This document shows, piece after piece, positions 34,087-45,790 of a DNA stretch of 64,000 nucleotides; position 1 is the first letter of the stretch, and the number at the start of each line of letters is the position of its first letter. The notes below the pieces were generated by a model that saw only the letters and a list, made by a program, of their open reading frames with translations, did not search any database and had not been told where the DNA came from. This DNA comes from Adiantum capillus-veneris (taxonomy: Eukaryota; Streptophyta; Polypodiopsida; Polypodiales; Pteridaceae). Location: the NCBI GenBank assembly GCA_014529385.2, contig CM043957.1, positions 64,290,003 through 64,354,002 of the forward strand, written 5' to 3'. Position numbers and translations under genes: made by a program.

Positions 34087-35386
34087 TGATCCGAGCCTAT
34101 CACAAATTTTTTGGTTACTATATTTTGTTGGTTTTCCCTGCTTCTAGAGGTTTACAATAAAAGAAAGAGTGAGAACAACCTCTTGGAAAAATTCAAAAAA
34201 TGACTTGATGGGAAATTTTCCTTGACTAGTTCACAGGAGGTGAAAGGTAGAACCTAGTGGTAAAGGGAAGGGGAAATATGTAAATGTGAAAAGAAAAGAT
34301 ATGATGTGTTTGTGGAGCCATGCACCCATGATTCAAGGGTCATGAGGGGCTCATATCATTATGTCTTTGGAGCCATATGATGATTCAAACAGATGGGACC
34401 CAGGTGGAAGACTTGGTGAAGGAAAGAAACAGACACATGATTTTACTGGATTTTAAAAAAATACTTCCACTCCGATCCAAGAAAAGTTGTCTTCATCAAA
34501 GTTGTAGCTTATGAGCTGGAGATTCCGATCATATTTTTTTTATAATTTTTGCAGCTACGGTCTAGGAGATATGGAAAAAAAAGTGGATGCCAGTTTTTTC
34601 AACTGTGGTGGAGACCACCCCCTCTACCTTTACACACACACCCTTCCTTTTCCACATTGAGTCCTTCTCTAAAAATCAGTCATTAGTCTCCTCACCCTCC
34701 CTTCCTTCCTGCTCTCTCTCAAGCTCATAAAACCATCACAAATTCCTCTTCTAATCACCTCTCAAATCATGCTTAATCTTGTTGTAATTCATAATTTTTC
34801 ATTAAATCCCTTTCTATTATTACTAGATATGCATTGATTTTATGTAGATTATTTACAGTTTAAAATAAGGAAGCTCTTGGACTCAAGCTATGGAGGAAGA
34901 AGTGAAGACAACACAAGTGATGATGGAGCCAATTAGTTACAAATTGGTCAACAAATCACTTGGAAGGAGCTTCTTCATTGGTGGAATGTCCCTAATCAAG
35001 CTTCATTTGTACAAATTGCACTTGGATCTTAACCTCACTCCTAATCACTCTCTTCCCTATATAAAGAGCCCCCCCCCCCCTTTGTAATTTCAAGTCTCCC
35101 TAAGCCTCATTGAGTCTTTGTATCACTCATCATGAGCCCATAAAGCTCATTCATTCACTCTATTCTTTGCACATTCTAGAGTGCAAATTGTTTTGTGCTA
35201 GTAACCTCCCCTCCTCTTACTTATGTTAATTAAGAGAGATATTTTATGTGTGTGTGAGAGTGCTTGATGTGATTTTGGCTAAACCTTGAGTTGTTTTTAG
35301 TAATCTACATGCTATTTGTGCTGGGAGTGTTTCAAGTTATCCATTCCTTGTACACACATTCAGGTTAATGCTTCATTTATAGTGAT

Positions 35387-35453
<67 letters not shown>

Positions 35454-35462
35454 TCTTTGCGT
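34087..35462 (+). repeat. Tat-2 3' LTR, first part
   Basis: Starts TGATCCGAGCCTATCACAA, matching the Tat LTR start. It has a TATA box (TATATAAA, 35058-35065) and a (CT)n tract (35391-35451), placed as in Tat-1. It is split at 35462 by the pol-less LTR element. Confidence 0.8.
35391..35451. repeat. (CT)n microsatellite
   Basis: About 30 CT units in the Tat-2 LTR, 12 bp left of the nested insertion. Confidence 0.96.
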
Positions 35463-37397
35463 TGTCGTGCTGTGACACGTACATAGTGGGAACGCATGCT
35501 ACAAGAGTTATCTTGTAACTTTTTAGATACATAGTTATATTTTCTATAATGTACATATGCATATTTAAGTATAATAATACGCCTTCTATCTCATCCTATT
35601 ATTTTTCTCAAGGGTAACCTATTCTTACTTTACCATCAAAAAATACTATGGGAAAAGCGTCAATAGCTCCTCCTCTTTAACTTGGGGCAAAAATCATTGA
35701 TTCTTTATTTCTACTATCTCATTATCATCTCACACCCTAGCTAGATCCTATATCTAGGGTAAACTCCAATATATATATATATTCTATGTATTTTTCATAT
35801 TTTTCTTATATTTCTTTTTAAATAGCTACTAGGAGGGAATCAAATCCTAGTGGGACACTAGGTGGCATGATTTCAAAGATACACTTATTTTAATGCATTA
35901 TTGCAAGCATGATTACAACGATTTGTCAAGGAGGAATGTCATGCTTTCATATGGCAAGAGGTGTCCTTTGGAATCAAATCAAAGTCTAAGCAAAGGGGAC
36001 CACATGAAGACTTTTGCTGCCAGAAATGGACCCTATTTTGATGAATTTTTTACACAAGGTTCCAATCCGAATTGGAAAATGCATATAAAAAGGAAGTCAT
36101 AGGTAATGAGCTTAATTGTTTGCCCATATTTTTACTTTTTTATTTAGACCCACCCCAGTCCGCCCACATCATGCAAGGACAGCTCATTTCCAACTTTTCC
36201 AATTTCTGTTCACACTGGCTCTTCTCTTCTTGTGTAAACCCTTGTGGGTTCCCTTCACCTATAAAAGGGTACCTCTTCTTCCTTGAAAAGAACTCAAGCA
36301 TTCAAGCCATTGATGAGAGGAATTCATGAGGGAGGGAGTAGTAATGCCAAATTGTACTTAGCCATTAACATAAGCCTAAGCCTACACTTTCTCGTAGAGG
36401 AAGACTAGCGATTCTTGCATGCTATCCATGGAAGATCAATTCCAATCAAAGAAGGTCTTGGACTTGGTGTATCAATCAAAGTGCAATTATCCACTCTTCT
36501 TCTCTCTCCATCAATAATGGTGCCGAAGGGTTTTTCAAGTAAGATGTGTTCTACATTGATGTTTTCTTCATTTCTTGTTGTTTTCATTTTCATATCCAAC
36601 ATATATATATGTATCTAATCTCATATCCTTAACCAAACCTATCTCTCTCACTCTTAGTAATTCATCCTCTCTACAAATTTTAAGTTCTCCTTGCTACATG
36701 TATATCTCTCCCCGCAGTATCCTTATTGCCTACGGGCAAGAATAGGGCTTGGGAGGGAAACTCTCTTCACTTCTCTCATATCTACATTTCTCACATACTA
36801 TCCTAGATGAATAATCCACATGATGATAATTTCTATCGCTTTCACTCTGTACGATCTATTAGAATTAACGTATGGATTAGCCATAAAATACATTTTCAAC
36901 AACGTATAGTGTTTCTCTTTGGCCCATAAAGGCTCAATGAAATACTTCTTTCATCGGATTCCATCATACTACCTGTTATAGACTATAGCTTTTCTTTTGA
37001 TGTAAGCGTAGTTTAGGGTTTTTCATGTCATGCTTTTTCATGTCCCGGACAATGCTAACTAGCACAAATTTGACATATGCTAACTAGTACAATAACTTGA
37101 GCTACATCTCCAGGATCTATGACATATGATATATCAATAGAAAGCACTTGAAACAAGGAATCCAAATGTACAGCCTCCGACAAATTTTGATATTATTTGT
37201 TAAAAAAAAAACCGGACGCCCAACTTTTTGAAGATGTACTAACTTGAAACTGCTAACTAGCACAAAAAGCGCGACAGGTTAACATGCTTTCACCCCTATG
37301 GTTTAACTCCTTCATATAGTTTTTTGGAGTTCTCTCACAAACTCTCACAGCCATAAGCCCGGTGCTTTCCTACGGCAAGACCGCAAATTTCTCGACA
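35463..37397 (+). repeat. 5' LTR of the pol-less element
   Basis: 35463-37013 and 37300-37397 match the 3' LTR closely. The block 37014-37299 is unrelated to the corresponding 3' LTR block. It lacks the 36-bp insertion seen at about 43184-43220 in the other copy. Confidence 0.9.
36260..36266 (+). promoter_or_regulatory. TATA box of the pol-less element, 5' LTR
   Basis: TATAAAA in CACCTATAAAAGGGTACC, repeated at 43334-43340 in the 3' LTR. Confidence 0.7.
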
Positions 37398-37403
37398 TAT
37401 TTT

Positions 37404-37421
37404 TGGTGAACCCGACGTGAA
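37404..37421 (+). other. Primer-binding site, tRNA-Trp
   Basis: TGGTGAACCCGACGTGAA is, as I recall the plant tRNA-Trp sequence (3' end ...TTCACGTCGGGTTCACCA), an exact 18-base complement. It starts six bases after the LTR. Confidence 0.8.
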
Positions 37422-37446
37422 CAAGCCGGGGTGAGAGTTTATAAAG

Positions 37447-39219
37447 ATGGCTAGCAAAGTGGAGCAGCTATATGTAGAAATGAAAGAGATTGCAGACAGA
37501 TGCAAATGGCTTGAAGAAGAAGACCGGATTCAAAAAGTGATTGAAAGCGCTAGGCAATCCGTATATAATGAGCTTAATATATTTGAAGGCTATGATCCAG
37601 AAGGATATCTTGAGTGCTATGTGACAAAGATGAGGCTTCAAGCAGTTCCAGAAGCTCGGATGATTGCAGCATTTGTTGAACTTGTGAGTGATGATTTCAA
37701 GCACCAAGTTCAAGACTATGCAATCGTATATGCAAGCAACTGGTGTGAGTTTTCTATAGCTACAACACAGGTATGCTTGGAACATCAACACCAAGATATG
37801 GAGCAGAGTGGAAGTGGATGTGACCAACTAGAGTTGGTGTCTCCTGTAAGCCATGCAAGTGTCAACACATCCATACAGGCTAATTTAGAAGCAGTAATAG
37901 ATACATATCTTTTGCAAGATGCAAATTTATTGTATGCAGATGAAGCAGACATAGTGGAAGCTATTTATGCACGTTTGGGTCTTGTAACCTTTGTATCTCA
38001 AGATAATGACTCTCATGATGCTATCCAAGTGCCTAAAATGGCTCAAAGCGACCTAGAGGATGATGCAAACTCATCGGCTATGATAGATGATTTGGACGCT
38101 CCTTTTGATTCGTTTGAAGATGTACATGAGTGTACATACAAGGATGAGGATGCTATGGTTTTGACAGAGGATGGGAAGGGAAAACAGGTGGAAGAAGGCT
38201 ATATTAGTGATGTGCTACAATCTACTTTTGAGCAGATCCAGGAACTTTTACCAAGTTTAGAAGAGTCGGATGCCTATGCTCAAGACATATACCAGGATGA
38301 AGAAGTCATTATCAATGCTTTCCTATGCGAGTTTGATGCATGTGGTACTACCCAAATGGATATACCTAGCTGCAAAAGTGATAATTTAGAGGGGGTGACT
38401 AAAAATCGCTTCCTATGTGAGTATAGCTCTGCTAGTAGCATTGCGGATTGTGAAGTACCTCAGCTAGACAAGGTGGAAGAAGAGGAGTGCATTGACAGAG
38501 TAATATGTATGTCTTACGAGGTAGCAGATGTGATGTAGATGACTCATGAAATTGTGCCTTATTTAGAGCTAGATGCAGCAAGCTTTCACAATTCCATGGT
38601 AGAGGAAGGAATGACATATGCAGATTCTCTGCATGAGGATTGGGGTTCTGCGGATGAATCTATGAATCTTCAAGATTCACAAATCAAAGATAGAGAAGTG
38701 TTTGGGAATGCTATACAGGTTGAAGTGACATCACAAGATAGAGTAGAAGAGCAAGAAACCTCTTCGGATATGGTCGGTGATTGGGGTGATATTTATTATC
38801 TGTGTGAAGATGCAAATAAAGATGCTTGCCATAAAGTGCCTACTATACAGGGTTCTAAGAATTTTGGTTGCCTGGAGGTATGCAAACAATATCTGAGGCA
38901 TAAAAGGGATTTAGGTCTTGTGTCCCAGGGTATAAATTGCAAGCAGGTTTGTGAGCATCTATCTGCTATGGATAGGAAGGGTATACATGGGGATGCTTTG
39001 AAGCAAGAAGAGGATGCTAGCTCTATGCTGACACCAGAGTCATGTAATGAAGAAGGGTTCTCCCTAGATGAGTGGAGACATGATTCAGTTGAAGATAATT
39101 TAGGGATGGGTCAAAAAGGAAGAAGGGGTGAAGATATTGTGTCAGAGACTAACTCCAAGGAGGTTTTTCAGAAGTCGGTGAAGCGGTCCGGGGCGGGCAA
39201 CAAGAAGAGCAACCTCTAG
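37447..39219 (+). CDS. Gag-like/acidic ORF of the pol-less element, with internal TAG
   Basis: Begins 25 bp after the PBS. A 363-codon ORF ends at TAG (38536-38538), and the same frame reopens at once with ATG for 226 more codons. Together they form one 590-codon frame. Residues 1-35 are a charged helix (EMKEIADRCKWLEEEDRIQK). Residues 40-120 (ELNIFEGYDPEGYLECYV, VPEARMIAAFVELVSDDF) have the look of a retroelement capsid N-terminal domain. The remainder is very acidic with scattered Cys and no zinc knuckle. The far C terminus is basic (SVKRSGAGNKKSN). I do not recognise a family; no catalytic motif is present. The TAG could be decay or readthrough. Confidence 0.7.
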
Positions 39220-39437
39220 ACACCCTTCAAGGCTCCCATGCTGCTCAATGGGGCTGGGGCACAACACAACACAAACCAAAACAACAAATCCACAGCCAAA
39301 TCCCAACTACACAAGGGGCACCACTTAGTTTAAGAGCGAACTACGACGCAAAAGAGGAGAATCGTTAGAGAAACCCACAAATAAGCAAGGAATTTACACT
39401 AACCCTAACACCAATGGAACACTCTCACACACTAAAA

Positions 39438-39513
<76 letters not shown>

Positions 39514-39629
39514 TGCTCGGGCTGCTTTGAAGTGTATCGTTAATGATCAAGCAAACATAAATATATATATGTAAGAAAGAGAGAGAAGAGGGAGGGGGTG
39601 TTTGTTGCACTAATACCTTCTTACAAATC
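39220..39629. other. Internal non-coding segment with (GA)n tract
   Basis: No ORF. A (GA)n tract of about 35 units occupies 39441-39510. AC-rich before it. Confidence 0.7.
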
Positions 39630-41250
39630 TGTCATGACCAATCAAAGTGATATTAGTATTTGTTCAACATAGCTTGAGTAAATTACACCACAACACATCA
39701 CAAGAAAAGCCACCCCACTCACTGTCTTAAGGCCAGGGGAGTCCTCTCCACCCTGTCGCCCTCTTACAGTATGTGGGATTTATGGCTAAATTGATGACAA
39801 CACTAGAGACAAGCTATCAAGAACTTAACAAAAAAAAACACCAAGACACTTACACATCATTGTTGTCCATTACTTCACGTGGGAAGAGAGACAAAGTATC
39901 CAAGCTTAGTCCAAATCCACCCTCCTTGATTCAGCAAATGTTGGGCTTACACTAGTAGGAGAAATGATAGATTTCCTACTCTCAATTGAGTGATCACTCT
40001 CTCTCTTACAATGGCATAGAGTTCCCTTGCTAATCCCCTACTACAACACATGCACATGCATAAGACAATGAGCTTCCACTCAAGAGCTCCTTCTAGAGAG
40101 GTTGAGCTTGGCTTCTCAAGCTATAGCATAGTGCTCTTGCTTATGGCTCCCCCTTTTGTGCTAGCTACACCCTCCTTTTATAGCAATTTTGAAGGCTAGG
40201 GTTACTCCTCTAACCATGGTTGGGTTAGATTTTCAGCAATTTATCTAATTTCTTTTGCTTGGAATTATCAAGAAGTTGGTGGGGAAAGAGAGAGGAGAGA
40301 AATGGAGGTGATAGGACTTTTGATAGTGGGTTAGTGTTAGTAGAGTTAGTATTAATTTACAAATGGAATTGGATATTTACAATGGGAGTATCCATGTAGG
40401 ATACAAATAAGGAAGAAAAACTCTTAAGAGGTAAGAAAAGGTGGATTTCTTACAAGGTTGATGCTCCAAGTGTCTTGAGTAGCTAGGGCCAATTTTGATG
40501 CTTGTTGACGGTCCACTAGCTTTGACGGTACATTTTTTCTCCACTCTTGACCTTCCTTGAGAGACAAGGTAATTGAAGCTGAGTAATCAACCACCATGAT
40601 GCTGTCTTTTAAGAGAAGAGGCTGAAATTTTGTGGTTTTTTTGATAGATATGGGTAATTTGGAGGAGGAAAAATGAGACTAGGTGGTCAATTTTGGAATG
40701 GAATTGTGTGTGGGAGGTATGAGTTTACCATGGTTTCTCTTATTCTTCAAGGTTGAGGAGAAGGTAAGTAGGGTGCAGAGAGGAGTGATGAGAGAGGTGG
40801 GGATGATGAGTGGAGAAGTGTGTGTGAAAGAGGAAAATGATAAAGTGGAAGAGAGAGTGTGGCTGCATAGCATGGGAAAACTGGGGTCCACTAATAAAAT
40901 CATAGCTCACAGCTCGTAGCTCAAAAAAATATGAAAAAATTTGAGGCAAAAGTTCAACCCACGAGCTACAACTTTTGTTTGTATCACCTTTTCAAATTCG
41001 GAGAGCAAGTGAACTTTAAAAATTCAGCAAAACTGACTATTTTTTTCCACTGCACAAAGTCCTTGTGGGGTCCTTCTTTGGATGATTCTTTTGAATACCT
41101 CCAAGAGTGGGCCCTCCATAGTGCATGTATGCATGCCACCTACCCTTGACCTTATTTGGTAGGTCTATAATTGAAGATATTGTTGAGATCATGATATAAG
41201 TGAATAGTACAACTAAGAAAATCAAATATTGAGGGGTCTAAAAAATATGT
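39630..41250 (-). repeat. Probable antisense LTR fragment nested in the pol-less element
   Basis: On the minus strand this region has an LTR-like layout: a segment with AAAGTTGTAGCTCGTGGG and GTGAGCTATGAT resembling the Tat-2 LTR (34497-34560), a TATAAAA box at 40176-40182, then an untranslated-leader-like stretch. I see no internal coding region, so a solo LTR is likely. Ends are estimates and no target duplication was found. Confidence 0.35.
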
Positions 41251-41829
41251 ACATGTCAAATATAAATAATATAAGTGGAAAAAATATAAAGGGGTCAAAA
41301 GAAATCTCTCTCATTATGAGGCTACCATAAAAAGATAAATATTTTTGGTGTTCTAATTTTTTAGAAAAAAAACAAAATAGATGTAGGAAGGGAAAAATCA
41401 CAATAGTGAAAAAATATACACATAAATAAAACTAGTTTTTTTGGATTTTTGTTGGGGTGGAGTTACACCAAATATAAGAGAAGCTTACATGAAAATATTT
41501 CTATATGGAATAAAGAGTATGAAAAATGGTAAGAAAAATTGTGGTAATGGTGAGGCAATGTACAGAGCATAAATAACACACACCTAGGTAAAAATATTTA
41601 AATAAATACCAAAATAATTAGGAAAAAATCTTTTATTTAGGCCCTATATACAAAGAAATGTTTACATACGCATGGGCCATAATATACTTATATTTTTTAT
41701 ATTTTTTGGCTCAACTAGCCCAATGCCTAGCTAATTGAGGGTTTTTTTGTTTCAGTAAGGAGATATGGGAAAAGTCCCCTAACTCACACGCACCTATATA
41801 CAGTGAAAGGGTGAGGGTAACCACAGTGT
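41251..41829. other. AT-rich internal segment, nothing recognised
   Basis: AT-rich with no supportable ORF; part of the pol-less element or of the nested fragment. Confidence 0.5.
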
Positions 41830-42528
41830 TTGAGTGATTTGATAGGGGGGGATAACTCACTATGGCAATCACGGAGAGCCGAAAAACGGCTATCATCGGT
41901 TACAAGTGACCAGGAGCATACCTACCAAGATGATTTGGAAAGGGAATTAGACACCATATTTGAGAGGTATGCAACGTTTTATGATATAAAGCTGGAGAGG
42001 TATTTGGTAAAAGGTGAGAGAATTGATGAGAGGTTTACCATGCATATTTCTGAGGTTTCTCTTGATGTTGAGAAAGGCTATCTAGAGGATTCTTTTGAGA
42101 ATGAAGATGCAGATTCAGACTTCTATGAGAAAGAGGTACATATGGATTTACAGGTTGGTGAGAAGGTTGAAGTGCAGTTTCAAAAATCTTTCGAGTATAT
42201 TACAGGAAGCCTGGAAGTTATTTTTGAAGAGGAGGATGAGGAACTTATGTCTCTTCGTCATGAAGATTTTGTGCATAATGGAGATTTGTTACAAATGTTT
42301 TGGAGACAGATGTATATAACAATTCCTTCTGATCCGAGAGGAATAAAAAGATGTGGAGAATCTCAATGCTTAGTACAATACAAGTTTTTGAGTTACCTAT
42401 ATGATCCTGGAGGAGGTCATGGGAAAACAAGGAATACAATTTCTTTCACAAGTTACCATGAGGCTGGCACATGCCGGAGGATGTGCAGGTTCAAAGGGGG
42501 TGGATGTCGTGCTGTGACACGTATATAG
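41830..42528 (+). CDS. Second acidic ORF of the pol-less element
   Basis: An open frame of 232 codons following a TAA at 41818. The first codons contain no ATG; the first ATG in frame is at about 42040 (MHISEVSLDVEKG), so translation may need splicing or fusion to the upstream ORF. The first two thirds are strongly acidic (SFENEDADSDFYEKEVHMD, VIFEEEDEELMS). The end turns basic and Cys-rich (CRRMCRFKGGGCRAVTR). It runs through the polypurine tract into the 3' LTR. I do not recognise it. The acidic composition parallels the C-terminal half of the upstream ORF. Confidence 0.5.
   Translation: MSDLIGGDNSLWQSRRAEKRLSSVTSDQEHTYQDDLERELDTIFERYATFYDIKLERYLVKGERIDERFTMHISEVSLDVEKGYLEDSFENEDADSDFYEKEVHMDLQVGEKVEVQFQKSFEYITGSLEVIFEEEDEELMSLRHEDFVHNGDLLQMFWRQMYITIPSDPRGIKRCGESQCLVQYKFLSYLYDPGGGHGKTRNTISFTSYHEAGTCRRMCRFKGGGCRAVTRI
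42491..42504 (+). other. Polypurine tract of the pol-less element
   Basis: TCAAAGGGGGTGGA ends immediately before the 3' LTR start TGTCGTGC. Confidence 0.85.
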
Positions 42529-44437
42529 TGGGAACGCATGCTACAAGAGTTATCTTGTAACTTTTTAGATACATAGTTATATTTTCTATAATGTACATAT
42601 GCATATTTAAGTATAATAATACGCCTTCTATCTCATCCTATTATTTTTCTCAAGGGTAACCTATTCTTACTTTACCATCAGAAAATACTATGGGAAAAGC
42701 GTCAATAGCTCCGTCTCTTTAACTTGGGGCAAAAAGCATTGATTCTTTATTTCTACTATCTCATTATCATCTCACACCCTAGCTAGATCCTATATCTAGG
42801 GTAAACTCCAATATATATATATTCTATGTATTTTTTATATTTTTCTTATATTTCTTTTTAAAAAGCTACTAGGAGGGAATCAAATCCTAGTGGGACACTA
42901 GGTGGCATGATTTCAAAGGTACACTTATTTTAATGCATTATTGCAAGCATGATTACAACGCTTTGTCAAGGAGAAATGTCATGCTTTTATATGGCAAGAG
43001 GTGTCCTTTGGAATCAAATGAAAGTCTAAGCTAAGGGGACCACAGGAAGACTTTTGCTGCCAGAAATGGACCCTATTTTGATGAATTTTTTACACAAGGT
43101 TCCAATCCGAATTGGAAAATAAATATATAAAGGAAGTCATAGGTAATGATCTTAATTGTTTGCCCATATTTTTACTTTTTTATTTGGAGCCACGGTTGAG
43201 GAGATATGATCAAAATAATGGACCCACCCCAGTCCGCCCACATCATGCAAGGACAGCTCATTTCCAACTTTTCCAATTTCTGTTCACACTGGCTCTTCTC
43301 TTCTTGTGTAAACCCTTGTGGGTTCCCTTCACCTATAAAAGGGTACCTCTTCTTCCTTGAAAAGAACTCAAGCATTCAAGCCATTGATGAGAGGAATTCA
43401 TGAGGGAGGGAGTAGTAATGCCAAATTGTACTTAGCCATTAACATAAGCCTAAGCATACACTTTCTCGTAGAGGAAGACTAGCCATTCTTGCATGCTATC
43501 CATGGAAGATCAATTCCAATCAAAGAAGGTCTTGGACTTGGTGTATCAATCAAAGTGCAATTATCCACTCTTCTTCTCTCTCCATCAATAATGGTGCCGA
43601 AGGGTTTGTCAAGTAAGATGTGTTCTACATTGATGTTTTCTTCATTTCTTGTTGTTTTCATTTTCATATCCAACATATATATATGTATCTAATCTCATAT
43701 CCTTAACCAAACCTATCTCTCTCACTCTTAGTAATTCATCCTCTCTACAAATTTTAGGTTCTCCTTGCTACATGTACATCTCTCCGCGCAGTATCCTTAC
43801 TACCTACGGGCAAGAATAGGGCTTGGGAGGGAAACTCTCTTCACTTCTCTCATATCTACATTTCTCACATACTATCCTAGATGAATAATCCACATGATGA
43901 TAATTTCTATCGCTTTCACTCTATACGATCTATTAGAATTAACAAATGGATTAGCCGTAAAATACATTTTCAACAACGTATAGTGTTTCTCTTTGGCCCA
44001 TAAAGGCTCAATGAAATACTTCTTTCACCGGAATCTCCTATGATACTACCTGTTATAGACTATAGCTTTTCTTTTGATGTAAGCGTAGTTATCTTGCTAT
44101 GAATCAAGAGGATTTGTATACACAATTAATCCCCATCACTAGACAAAACATATATATTTGGTCAACCAAGATTGAATGCCATTAACTTATCTATTAACCC
44201 TTTCATATTACCCATGATACGATATGACCATAGCCTTGATGTTTTCATCTTTGTGTTGTTTTGACACTCTCTTTTGTGTTCTTTCTTTGTGTGTGTGAGT
44301 GCAAGATAGAAAGAGTGGAAATTATTTGATTGAGCATCTATGGTTTAACTCCTTCATATAGTTTTTTGGAGTTCTCTCATAAACTCTCACAGCCATAAGC
44401 CCGGTGCTTACCTGGCAAGATTTCAAATTTCTCGACA
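42505..44437 (+). repeat. 3' LTR of the pol-less element
   Basis: Matches the 5' LTR over 42505-44090 and 44338-44437. Block 44091-44337 differs completely. A 36-bp insertion including GGTTGAGGAGATATGATC at about 43184-43220 is absent from the 5' LTR. Confidence 0.9.
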
Positions 44438-44441
44438 GCGT

Positions 44442-44553
44442 AGCGGTCCTAGTCCACGCTTCGAAGACTAGGTGGTGCCCTCATCTCATTTCCCTTGTGG
44501 TGCAATGGAGTTTGTTTTGGTGTAGAGACCGCCATTCCAAATTTCCTTAGTCA
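44442..44553 (+). repeat. Tat-2 3' LTR, last part
   Basis: AGACTAGGTGGTGCCCTC parallels GAAGCTAGGTGGTGCCCCC in Tat-1, and GGTGTAGAGACC parallels GGTGTAGAGGCC in Tat-3. TTAGTCA at 44547-44553 is the probable LTR end. Confidence 0.6.
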
Positions 44554-45790
44554 GTGTTATTGAGGTTTTAGCCCAAGGTGGTTTTAAGTTACACCACCTC
44601 TCCAAGCTCTCTCTATTGAAAGAATCTATCACTATTGTTTGAAGGTCAATATGTGAATCCAGTGTAACTAATATGTTTACTACCATGGATGGTTTTGTCA
44701 GAGGACCATCACTTGTGCAACCTACTAGCCATTATGTTATGCACGTTTAAGCCCTATGTGGTTTGAAGGTCAACCACCTGTCTAAGCTCCCTCTATTGAA
44801 TAATCATATCTCTACTCTGATAGCATGAATGGTTTCAGCTAGAGGTCCAACACTTGTCCAGCCTACTATCCATTGTGTTATGGAGGATTTAGCCCGAGGC
44901 AGTTTGAAGATCCATCACCTATCAAAGCTAGATATATTGAAAGAAGATATCTCTATTGTGTGTGAATGGAGTGTAGCTACTATGTTGACTACCATGGAGG
45001 GTTTTGGGTAGAGCTCCACCACTTGTTGAACCTACTATCCATTGTGTTATGGAGGTTTAAGTCCAAGGTGGTTTGAAGGTCCATTGCCTATCGAAGCTAT
45101 CTCTATTGGAAAAGGATATCTCTATTGTTTGAAGTTCAATTTGTGAATGGAGTTTAGCTACTATATTTACGACCATGGATGGTTTGGGGAAGAGTTGCAC
45201 CACTTGTCCAAGCTACTTTCCATTGTTTTCTAGAGGTTTTAGACCAGGATAGTTTAAAGGTCCACCACCTATCGAAACTAGATTTAAGGTATCTCTATTG
45301 TTTTAAAGTCAGTGTGTGAATGGAGTGTAGCTACTTTGTTTACTACGATGGACGGTTTGGGATAATGCTCCACCACTTGTCCAACCTACTATCCATTGTG
45401 CTATGGAGGTTTTAGCCCAAGGTTGTTTGAAGGTCCACCACTTGTCCAAGCTAGCTCCATTGAAAGAAGCTATCTCTATTGTTTGAAGGTCAATGTGTGA
45501 ATAGAGTGTAGATACTTTTTTTACTACCATGGATGGTTTGGGGTAGAGGTCCACCACTTGCCCAACCTACTATCTATTGTGTTATTGAGGTTTTAGCACA
45601 AGGTTGTTTGTAGGTCTACCACCTGTCCAAGCTCGCTCTATTAAATAGTCCTATCGCTAGTCTGAACACTTGGATGGTGAGGGTTACTTGTCCAACCTAT
45701 TAACCATTGTGTTATGGAGGTTTTATCCATGGTGGTTTGAAGGTCCATCACCTGTCCAAGCTAGCTTTATTGTATAGCCCTACCCTGAAG
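44554..45790. repeat. Satellite array, unit about 175 bp
   Basis: Seven or eight degenerate units. Anchors such as CCACCACTTGTCCAACCTAC and CCATTGTGTTATGGAGGTTT recur near 44707, 44849, 45018, 45199, 45371, 45551 and 45687. Intervals are 142, 169, 181, 172, 180 and 136 bp. Related to 7725-8770. Short ORFs in it are by-products. Confidence 0.9.

Larger units (their letters stand above)
35463..44437 (+). mobile_element. Pol-less LTR retrotransposon (LARD-like) with tRNA-Trp PBS
   Basis: An 8975-bp element bounded by LTRs of 1935 and 1933 bp that begin TGTCGTGCTGTGACACG and end TTTCTCGACA; the tips TGTCG/CGACA are exact inverses. GCGT flanks both sides (35459-35462, 44438-44441). A PBS of 18 bases matches tRNA-Trp, and a polypurine tract lies right before the 3' LTR. 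The internal 5.1 kb has a gag-like/acidic ORF and a second acidic ORF but no protease, RT, RNase H or integrase. It must be moved by enzymes of another element. It sits inside the Tat-2 3' LTR. Confidence 0.9.
24225..44553 (+). mobile_element. Tat-2: 5'-truncated, decayed Tat element with two nested insertions
   Basis: Same domain order as Tat-1 with multiple stops and frameshifts. It is interrupted by the TIR transposon at 29415-34018 and, in its 3' LTR, by the pol-less LTR element at 35463-44437. The 3' LTR begins TGATCCGAGCCTATCACAA at 34087 and should end at TTAGTCA (44553). The 5' LTR is missing. It is older than Tat-1. Confidence 0.8.
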
